This document shows positions 22,992-33,163 of a stretch of DNA of 64,000 bases, piece by piece. Under the pieces are notes generated by a model. That model searched no databases, was not told where the DNA came from, and saw nothing but the letters and a program-made list of their open reading frames with translations. Position 1 is the stretch's first letter, and each line of letters opens with the position of its first letter. This stretch comes from Peltaster fructicola (Eukaryota; Ascomycota; Dothideomycetes), in NCBI GenBank assembly GCA_001592805.2, contig CP051140.1, positions 4,031,501 through 4,095,500 on the forward strand, given 5' to 3'. The translations under genes were made by a program, and so were the position numbers.

Positions 22992-24252
22992 GATAGTATG
23001 CTGATGTGGATGGTGTCGCAGGTGTGAAGGAAGCTTGTGGGAGAAGTTCGGAGTATGAGCAGGCTGGCAACACTTACAAGAAGAGTGTCTACACGTGTGA
23101 AACGATTCCTTGCTTTTGTGTAGTCGCGTGTAACGTGCATGTTTCATGCAAGAAGTACGTCACTTTAGGCTGACAATATGTGCCAGAGGCAGCGCGTGAC
23201 TGTTCATTTACTCACGCAATCGCCCACTCACTTCGAATTCGTAAGATGTGCGATAGATTGTGTTACGGGCCCTCCTATGCCATCGTTACTATCAGGCGTT
23301 CATCTGAGTGCTATATCATTGATGCCGAAAGGAATGCTTGGCACTCCCGAGCTAACCGCCAACCTTCCAGCTCAAATGTTGCATACTACTCATCCTGTCT
23401 TGCTGCAAGACTATGGCGACTCGGCTGCTCTCAGTACTCTTGACCCAGTGCGACGATGACTGCTCCATTGTCAGGGTACTTGAAATCGCCATCAAGGCGC
23501 GCCCTCGCTGTAAGCATGCTGTACAGTTAGCTATGCTCTTCACAGCCGCGCTACAAGGTATTTATCCACAGCGTAGGTTGTACTGACCAGCGCCAGGTGA
23601 AGAAGGTAAAGGGACCGCCTACACTCCACCGAGCCACAGTCGTTTCGTCCAACACCAGACGTGCCTTCCAAGCATGATAGCCAGTCCCGACAACTTACAT
23701 TGTATCGATTCTACCACACACAACGACCCGGCAGATCTCAAGGTTACTTGATATCGCTTCAGAAGCAGTCTTAGACTGGCCTTGCATGGTCTACAGCGCC
23801 TCGATGAAAAAGCCTGGTCGTTCTCAACACTGCCGATTGAGCAGTTCAGATACTTATGCGGTGCCAAGAAGAGATTGAACAAGCTATCTTTGTTGAACAA
23901 AACTGTACTCGTCATGTACAGACCACATTATAAGATGATCGACATTCGTTATTGGACCAGCGAGCAAGCTATACCCACGGGCGCACACTCCGGCGCGCCT
24001 TGGTCAGTAACACCGTATCGCGTTGGACTACCTCAAGCACCTCACGGACACAGCACATCCTCGCTCCTTCTCCCACCTCTGACTATTGGACGGCACTTCC
24101 TGCAAGCGGATGTCTCAGATATACCATAGATCGGCATGAGCGAACAAGCTTTACGACATGCTAATAAATTGAGTTTCTTGGACAAAGAGAGCACGAAGGC
24201 GTTTACTGATATAACAGCGCAGCATCCAGTAAGGTCTTGATGGCACAACAAC
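22992..24252. other. intergenic region upstream of the hybrid histidine kinase
   Basis: About 1.2 kb between two divergent genes. Several 60-115-codon frames occur on both strands, none with a start, splice partner or motif that I can support. Confidence 0.45.
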
Positions 24253-27200
24253 ATGCCAAACGATGTCGACCCGCGAGAGGATGAACATCCAATACCATAC
24301 CTTAATCTCTTCTCGCGACTCAGCCAGCACCTCCCCGAATATGTCTTCGACAGGACTTGCCTCTTCCACTCCAGCTACGACAACTGGCATGTCATGGGAC
24401 ACGGCAACATTCACGTCGTAGCTCGTGTCACGCAAAACGATCTTCGCATCGAACGTGAGTTCAAACAGGCGCAGCTGATCGCTAACGACAATGATTACCT
24501 CGATCACTTCGTTCGTCCCATCCAGATCGTGCGTATGCCAGCTCAAAAACCGGGCGAGGTCAATCTAGTAGTTTCAGTAGTAGAAGCTCCAAGCCTCAAC
24601 TACATCGAAGAGATCAGTAAGTCAACGATCAGTTAACACCTCGACTAACATATCAGCCCTCCTCAAGGTCCCACCAAAAGATAGCGACCGAAGCCCGCCC
24701 TCTCTAGCAACTTTCCTCGACCTGGCGATCGGCTGCTGTTCATGTCTCGAAGTGCTACACTATAGACACGACCACATTCATGGCGAAATTCGAATGGATG
24801 CCTTCCACTACAATGGCGAGACCGGCGCAGTACGAGTCATCAACCTTGGGTCAGGCGTCAGGAGCTTCACTGATCGCCTCACTAGCACTGGCTGGACGAA
24901 TCTGCTGTCAGAAAGAGGCATCAGATACAAGCTACAATTCTTCGCACCAGAGCAGACAGGAAGGCTTGCTGCAGAACCTGACAAGAGGACCGACGTCTAT
25001 GCACTTGGCGTTGGCCTATGGAGCTATCTCGCTGGCATCATGCCTTACAAGGAAAGCGACCCACTGGAAATCATACAGTCTGTTCTCTCACAAAAGCTGC
25101 GGCCGATCAGGACCATAAGATCAGATATCCCGCAGCCAATCGCCATGGTCTTGATGAAGATGACTAAGAAAGCTCTCAGCGAGCGTTACAACTCTATCTC
25201 AAGCGTCAAGCACGATTTACAACAGATCAAGACTATGTTAGCCGCTGAGGACACCACTGCGCTGGAGAACTTCCAAATTGCTCAAAATGACGTGTCCGCC
25301 AGCTTCTCCATACCCACGACACTCATTGGCAGGGAAGAAGAGGCAAGGACTGTCATGGAAAGCGTTGAAAGTTGCCTGGACTTAATGCAGTCTCGATGTG
25401 CGGAGGATGTTAAGAGTACGGAGACTCTGACCACGCAGCGATCACGAAAACCATCATTCCCTATTGGCGTATCCACACATATCATTTCGATCAGTGGTGA
25501 GCGTGGAATTGGGAAAACCTTCTTTATGCGCAGTATGCAACAGAACATCCGTCAGAAGGTTCTGGTTGTGAGCGCTCAAATCGAAAAGACAAAGACACAG
25601 CCGTTGGATCCGATACTGAAACTCATCTCAGCAATCTTTCGGCAACTGTTCAGCGAATCAGATGTTGACTCTGCCATTCACAAAGCCATTCGACAACAAG
25701 TTGGACCATACTGGCTATCCATATGTGAGCATCTCGACCTGCCACCCTGGCTCCTCGACACGAATCATTCCCCTACTGCTTCCAATGAGGACCAGCGCAA
25801 AACATGGCTTGACTGTGTAGGATCTACACAAACTGGACGCTTCATACAGGTCCTCTTGCAAGTCCTAAGAGTGATAGCCTATCAAAAGCCACTATATCTC
25901 TGTCTGGACGATCTCGACCTCGCAGATGCTGAAAGCCTTGATCTAGTACAAGCTCTGATCAGTGCTAACCTTCCGTTGATTCTTGCCATCATCCATAACC
26001 CCAAGCGTACCGGTAAGCAGCTCAATACGCTAGTCGCGCCAGCGACGAAGATTGAGCTCAATCCGTTCACGGAGGAAGAGACCGCACAGTACATCAGAGC
26101 CACGATCGGCCCTCACGACTCTCTAGCTTCCATCGTATACGACAGGACTGGCGGTATCCCGAGCTACGTAAAGGACTTTCTCGAACGCTGCCACAATTCT
26201 AGTCACATAACCTTCTCATGGCAAGATCGTCAGTGGAAGATACAGCTAGAGAAAGTCGCACAGTGTTGGCCGGCTACAAACGACCCACAAATGCTCATCG
26301 AGAAGACCATCTTCGTACGCTTCCAGAAATTGCCGAAGGACGTTCGCACACTCCTCTGCTGGGCAACAGTCGCTGGCAAGCGCTTTGCTTTCTCGAATCT
26401 GCAAGACGTCCTCCCCGAGCAGGACACACTGAATAGTCTTCAGACTGCAGTCTCCAAATTCATAGTGAGACCGACGGACGATGAAGACATCTTCGAGTTC
26501 AGCGACAAGAACACACACAACGCTTGCTGTATGCTACCGGATGCACAAGAGATACCAAAGATGCACCTGGCGTTAGCACAGTCCATGCTGAGCAAGAGGA
26601 ACCTTAGGGTCTACGACATCGCCGAGCATATCACTAATTGTGTAGACATTATCGAGCAACCAAAACAGCAGTATATCGACATCCTACTTGAGGCAGCAGA
26701 CAAGGCGAGAACGACAGGCTCACTCAGAAGGAGTGCATTCTTCTGCGACGCTGCCATGCGTCTGATCGATGGAGACGCATGGTCTTCAGAACACCTCCAG
26801 CTGTACATGCATGCTGCGGAAGTCTATCAGGTTGTCGATCGTGTAGAGGAATCACTGAAGCTGCTCGACATCATCGAAGACAAAGTCGACAAGCTTCTAG
26901 ATAAAGTGCCAACCCTCGTCACTCGAAGCCGCATATATGGAGCACAAGGCGATACTCATGCAGCATTCGAGACCATAAAGTCAGCGTTGACAGAGCTGGA
27001 CTCCAGTCTTATTCCTTCCAGCATCGAAGAATGTGACAGAATCTTTCGAGAGGATCTCAACCTACAAGGACCAGCTGTCTCCGCCACCGCTCAGCCTGGA
27101 CTCGAGACACTCCTCTCCGAAGCAGTCATGACCTCCCTGTTCATGTCTGATATAATACCATACCAGAGTGCGATCGGCCTAGTCAAGCAATGCGACAGCG

Positions 27201-30200
27201 ATAACAGTGGCGCACACAGGGCAATTGGTCTCCTCTACTTGAGCGCTATCGCTCTGTTCCGACTGGGCGACACAGAATCATCTCAAGCTCTGCGTAAGGA
27301 TGCAATGGTGATCATTGACAATACTCAGACTCCGTACGATGTCTGGAGTCGAGCTCTGGTACTACGGACGTTTCTCCTAGGCCATCAAGAAGTCGAGGAC
27401 AACGTTCATATCAATCGGCTGACGACTGCCCTTGAGAACTCAACATCGACAAGTGACCGAGCATTTCTCCTTCTCAACATCTCAGCTATAGCTCTTCTCC
27501 GATTGATGGCTTCCCACAATCTAGAAGACCTTGAGAGCTTCATTGAGCATTCCACCCTCGAGCTCTCTGACTGGACAAATGATCTCCAGAACAGCTTGAT
27601 CATAATTTGCGTACGACAACTTAGTCGCGCGATGCGTGGCATGACACGCACAGTATCTGCAGATACTGTTCTTTGTGACGATGAGCACGACACAGAAACA
27701 TTCTCACAAAGTCTCCAGGGACAGCAATTCTGCTATGGTATCTATCGAGCGTTTCAGACAATCGCACTGAACATGTTCGGCTTCGCCAAAGAAGCAATGG
27801 AAATTGGTCTTACCTTGACATCTTCTGTCAATGAGTGTCGCTTCTCACCCTGCTTTGCCATTGCACACTACCACTTAGCTCTTGCGATCGCTGCAGTACT
27901 TCGAGATCAGGAACACTGTAGCTCAGATCTCCTGAACACATTCAAGCGGCTGAGAGAGAGGCTAGAACTCCTGGTTACCTCCGAGACTCCTGTGTACCGA
28001 GCCCGAGTGCTTGTGCTAGATGCTGAACTCTCGAACGATACAACGTCCCTCAGATCTTTCAACTCTGCACTCGAAATCGTCAACGGACATGACTTTGAGT
28101 TGGAAGAGGCGTTTTGCTTGGAGCTCTACATCAAATGTCTGATACGATTGGGTGCGACCAGTGCTGTTTATGAAATGACACACAGGTGTGCTTCGATCTA
28201 CAAGAGAGTCGGTGCTGTCGCGAAGGCCAAGCAGGTGGAACAAATGCTACCCGATGGTGACGCATCAAGGAAGATCGAGCCGACCAGGCATCAGGTGTAC
28301 CTCCATCAAGACAAGAGCGATCGTGAACTTCCTAATGCCTCAGAGGACACGCAGTCATGGGTCGACAATGTAGAGGAGCACGATACACGTATCGCGGCAG
28401 ACCAGACGAGCCACTACGCCATCGGAACACTAGATGTCATCGACCTGCACTCCATTATCTCTTCCTCGCAAGCAATGACATCCGAACTACAGATTGATCG
28501 TCTAGCACAAACGCTGACCAAGATCATCGCAGAATCGACTGCTGCTGAAGTGTGCAGCATAGTGATCGAAGACGAAGACGAACAAGGATGGATGGTCGCA
28601 GCAACTCAGCCAGATTTCGAGCACAAGCAGACAGTTTTAGAAGAACTCGACGACGTGGCGAGACAGGTCAACACATATGTTCTACGCTTCAGAGAACAGG
28701 TTTTCATCCATAACACTCGTGAGAGCGAGCTGTCTGCAAACATCTTCCCACACATCGCAGAAGAACTATCAGTGATCTGCATGCCAATGCTACACAGTGG
28801 TACACTGCTGGGGAGTCTCTACTGCCAAGCACCTCCCAATACTTTCACAAACCGCACTCTGACTCTCGTTCAGCTCCTGGTTACGCAGATTTCGATCTCA
28901 CTGCACAATGCCATCCTCTTCAAGCGACTAGTGAAGGTTTCCAACAACAATCTCTCAATGATAGAGCTGCAGAAAGATACAGTCAAGTGCGCACAGGAGT
29001 CCGAAAAGAAGGCGAGACTGGCAGAGACTGAAGCTGTTGACAACCTGAAGCAGAAGGAAGAGGCCATGAAGGCGAAGAGTCTGTTTCTCGCAAATGTCTC
29101 GCACGAGCTCAGGACTCCTCTCAATGGAGTGATTGGCATGACGACGATCCTACAAGATACTCAGTTGACAGCACATCAACTAGAGTGCAGCCACAATATC
29201 AGAGTATGCGCAGAGACCTTGGTGCAGATTGTTAACGACATCCTCGACTACAACAAGCTGGACGCTGGGAAGATGATGGTCAGCAATGCCCCAATGAACA
29301 TACGCCAAACATTGTCAGAGGTCATTACCACTCTTCGGGCAACACACACTAAAGAGGACATCGAGACGATCGAAGATCTCAATATCGATAAGGACACCGT
29401 CATCATCGGAGACTCTATCCGGCTGCAGCAAGTGCTGATGAATCTGATGTCCAACGCCTACAAGTTCACCCCCAAAGGCAAGATAACAGTCTCTGCCAGC
29501 ACCAAGCGCGAAGCCGATATCATTAAGCTCACCATCTCAGTAGCGGACAGCGGTATTGGTATCTCTCCTGAACAGCAACACAAGCTCTTCCAACCGTTCT
29601 CACAGGCCGACGCCAGCACAGCACGTAGTTACGGCGGCACAGGTCTAGGACTGTCGATTTGCAAGCTCATTGTCGAATCTGTGCTAAAGGGACAGATATG
29701 GCTCGACAGCGTTCTCGGTGAGGGTACAACAGTGACCTTTAGTGCCGAGTACAAACTGGCAGACGTCGATGCTGCACAAACCGTCCATCGTCCTGCCACA
29801 GCGTACGCTGAAGTACGCAAGTCTTTGCGACTGAAGCCGTCCGATATCAAGATCTGCATCGCCGAGGACAACGCCATCAACCGAAAGATCGCTATGAGCT
29901 ATGTAAAAAAGCTCGGGTACAAATACGAGGCGTATGCTGATGGAAAGCAAGCCGTGGATGCACTCATCAAGGCCAAGGACTTTCACCTGGTGTTGATGGA
30001 CGTACAAATGCCTGTTCTCGATGGTTATGATGCGGCTAAAGCCATCAGGAAACAAGAGGATGTTCGCGATGTGATCATCATTGCGATGACGGCAAGTTCA
30101 ATTCAGGGCGACAAAGAACGATGCTTTCAAGCTGGGATGGACGCGTATGTCGTATGTAATCGGATGGGATCTGCAAGATGAATGCTAACACCCTCAGGCC

Positions 30201-30272
30201 AAACCCGTCCGTCTGGAGACTCTACGAGACGCAATTCAGTCATTCATCGCAGAAGGAGATGACCCTGGTTGA
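24253..30272 (+). CDS. group X hybrid histidine kinase (kinase head, AAA ATPase, GAF, HK, receiver)
   Basis: Exons 24253-24616, 24657-30151 and 30198-30272 give 1977 residues. The first 40-nt intron joins to TLLKVPPKDSDRS, and the last exon completes the receiver (DAYV-AKPVRLETLRDAIQSF). In order: a protein-kinase-like head (about 1-300), an AAA-type ATPase with P-loop GERGIGKT at 402-409, a long helical TPR-like region (about 650-1360), a GAF domain (about 1390-1535), a coiled coil, HisKA with SHELRTPLNG (phospho-acceptor His about 1604), HATPase_c (N box LQQVLMNLMSNAYKF; DSGIGIS; GTGLGLSI) and a receiver with phospho-acceptor Asp in LVLMDVQMPVLDG (about 1903). This order is that of Chk1/Mak2/Mak3-type kinases acting in oxidative-stress and morphogenesis phosphorelays. 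The kinase head has HIHGEIRMDAF in place of HRDxKxxN and INLG in place of DFG, so it looks like a pseudokinase. The length is at the lower end for the group. Confidence 0.93.
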
Positions 30273-31712
30273 TCAAAGGCAGTGCTGTCCCAGAAAGAAA
30301 GCGACTTTTCCCAGCAGCCATGACTCGTCACAGGGAGTGTGTTGTCTAGCGCCTATGTGTGCAGGTCCTGACCGTGTCGACCAGCTGTCGTCGCTGGTGG
30401 CCGTGAAGCCGTTCATCTTTCGTCATAGCCACAAGGGTGAGATGTTGTAGAGGGTCGAGAAGACACACAGCCGCAGTGAAGAGCGGTATGCCCAAACATC
30501 GCACTACGTAGTGTACACCATACTGGCGCCTAGCTGGGTTGGATGTCATTAGCTTGCATCAAGTCCAGCAAACCCGTCACCTTGAGCCAGGTTCAAGCGT
30601 AGCACGTTGCAACGATCAGCTTCGGCACCATTCTCGCGAGGTCTGCGCATCGCTGACATGGTCTGGTGAGCTGTCGACAGTAGTAACACCATTTCTATAC
30701 CGTCATCGCAAGCTTGTCATATTCTTTGATGCTTATCACTTTAAAAGAGCTATACCTACAGTGATGGCTGCTGGGCGCTGATCAGGAGCTGTTGGCTGTC
30801 CTGTTAACCGCAATGCTCCTACGTAAACTACATGCCAAGCGTATATTTCCCTGTTCATGACAATCTTGTGCTATGCATCACATCCAGTGTTTTGTATGCC
30901 TCACCACCTCTTGGGCAAGTCCTCTCCATGAGCACAGCGCCCTTTTCAACGCCTGACTCTACTCTTCAAGATCGAGCTGTAGAGACTGTAGTAGGGAAAC
31001 CATTATCAATATCCGTGTGCAAGGTCTACGCTTCGGGACGCTGGCAATACTCAGGACAAGTCATCGGCTGTCTGTAGTGTCGAGATGTGGTGGTTATCTA
31101 TCGAAGCAATGGCTTATTACGAGCGGCGATGTCGATTCCAGCCTCTCAGGAAGCTCATGAGCCGCATTAGAAATCGTGTCAGAATAAGAGAGCAGTCTGA
31201 AAGACATGATGAGGTCGTTCGAAAGATGATGGTGTCGCAGGCCGAAAGGGAAAGCTCGAAATTGTACGCGGATCAAATTCCACGCGACTTGCTCTCCTCA
31301 ACACAACACGTCAATAACGAGACTGGATAATTACACTATCTCGTAGTCATCCTCAAGCGAGATCATATATGCTCAGACCTTGTCTGATGTAGTCAAGGTT
31401 TGTCGTGGCTGGTCGTCTTATCTCACTCGCGAACTGTACTAGTCATACACAAATCTTCCAGCATGATGGTTCTGGCACGCGACTGACATACCACGAGCGA
31501 CCTGCCGCCGCCGCCGAGCCACTCTGCTGGCGATGGGAGCAACGATATGTCGAATCGCAATCTGCTCTTAACATTCCAGCCCTCGCGGTCGCTCACCCGT
31601 CGGCGTAAGAGCATTGACGCGGCTACGATGGTCCGAAGCATCGAAGAACATATGTAAGAGGAGGCTGCCAGCGACGATGGCCATCTTCGTTACACAAAAC
31701 AAAACTCACACA
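30273..31712. other. intergenic region, no firmly supported gene
   Basis: About 1.4 kb. A charged 74-codon plus-strand frame beginning ATG 31109 (AYYERRCRFQPL...) has somewhat coding-like composition, but no homology or promoter can be argued, so it is not called as a gene. Confidence 0.4.
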
Positions 31713-32820
31713 ATGGGTAAGCGAGGATACGGTCTACTGCTGACGCTGTCGGCCATTACGGCCACAAGCGCACAAGTCGTCAATGGTATGCTCACACTAC
31801 AATTTCCAAGACTCCCCTCTGACCACAACAGCACTCCAAACCGTCAGCGTCTTTGCAACATGTGGTGTACCAACAAGTACCGCCTTCCCTCAAGGCTTCA
31901 GCTACTCTAGCATGAGCACCGGCACCCTCCTCCCAAGCTTCACATTTGCGCCGTCATCGACCGCAAGCTCATCCTACACGCTCACCACAGCAACAGCCCT
32001 ACCTGCCACCGCCAGCACGCCAGCCGGCGACACAAACTTCCCGCTCTGCAGCAACACCACGGTCCTCGACGCTTGCACGACTGTTCAAGGCCAGACGTGC
32101 CAAGACAACAATGGGCTGGCATATACCTTCATCTGCGCATCTGATATCTCCTGTGGCACTGTTCTCCCTGACAACACGGCATTGACGAAGCGATCCTTTG
32201 TGTTCACTTTTGCAGAATGTCTCGACAGCTGTGATGGCCAGGCTGGCTGTGTGGCAGCCACGTTCGATACAACCAATTCGATTCCGGGTGGTGGTTCAGA
32301 GTGTAGGCTCTTCTCGGCCGTCATCCAGACAGCACGAGTAACGATCCCGTTGCAACTGGCTATCCGTTGGTTCGCGGCAATTGGAGGACCTGTTCCATTC
32401 CCTCGCCAATCATCAAGCATTGTTGCAAGCTCAACAGCTACCTCTACAGCCAGTCTGTTGGCGTTGTCTTCCTCTGTGGTATCATCAGGAATCAGCTCGG
32501 CCGTGCCCTTCAGTAGTGCAGTCTCTAGCAGCGTACCATCGGCGCTTCCAAGCCAGTCGAGTGGCAGCTTGGCATCTTCAGTGGTCAGCCTCTCCTCGCC
32601 AACCAACTCGGCCTCCTCTGGTGTCAGCATTTCAGTGCCATCCAGCAGTGCATCCAATTCAGCATCGCTATCAGTCATTTCAAGCAGTGCAGCAGTCTCA
32701 GCATCCGCCTCTGTCACAGTGGCAACGCAGTCGGCTTCTGGAGTGAGTGCTGCGCTCACCGGAACTGTTTCGCCAAACCTTACCATGCGAAAGCGTCATC
32801 TTCATGCTCACAAGCATTAG
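31713..32820 (+). CDS. secreted Ser/Thr-rich protein with cysteine-rich domain
   Basis: Exons 31713-31785 and 31832-32820 (46-nt intron); 353 residues. The start MGKRGYGLLLTLSAITATSA is a signal peptide; an upstream in-frame ATG would bury it. The mature region begins QTVSVFATCGVPTST, followed by a Ser/Thr-rich linker and a cysteine-containing domain (FPLCSNTTVLDACTTVQGQT, FAECLDSCDGQAGCVAATFD, ECRLFSA) whose FAECLDSCDGQAGC pattern resembles fungal PAN/apple-like modules. A ~110-residue Ser/Ala/Val-rich tail follows, ending in a basic His-rich terminus (MRKRHLHAHKH) without a GPI signal. The protein is likely a heavily O-glycosylated wall or extracellular protein, convergent with the repeat-precursor gene. 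Confidence 0.78.
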
Positions 32821-33163
32821 GTGAGCTTGTTCATCCTCACTTTCCAATGTGCAGACGAGGCGATATGTTTGCATATACTCACTTCTCTTGAGCTATTCCA
32901 CCACTTTGTCTTCATTACTGGCCAAATAGAATCTTATACAAGCTTGCATCCAATTTCACACTCCGCATATGCAATCGCACAAGATCTAGCTCTCTCACTG
33001 AGATCCCAAAAGACATCGAGGAAGATGTGAGATGATCTGAGACAATGTCTTGGAACAAAGGAAACTCGTCAATTCTTGTCTATCCTATATATGCAACCTC
33101 GCTATGCTTCTAACAATCGCTAACTAGACTAATGCAGTATGATTCATTGAGATCATCAAGTGC
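32821..33163. other. intergenic region between convergent secreted-protein genes
   Basis: About 340 bp of AT-richer sequence between two stop codons, consistent with 3' UTRs. I see no gene. Confidence 0.5.

Noticed and set aside
30832-31330. Small open frames between the histidine kinase and the Ser-rich secreted protein
   Set aside because: Short, and without motif or splice evidence; the charged 74-codon frame at 31109 was the best but not sufficient.
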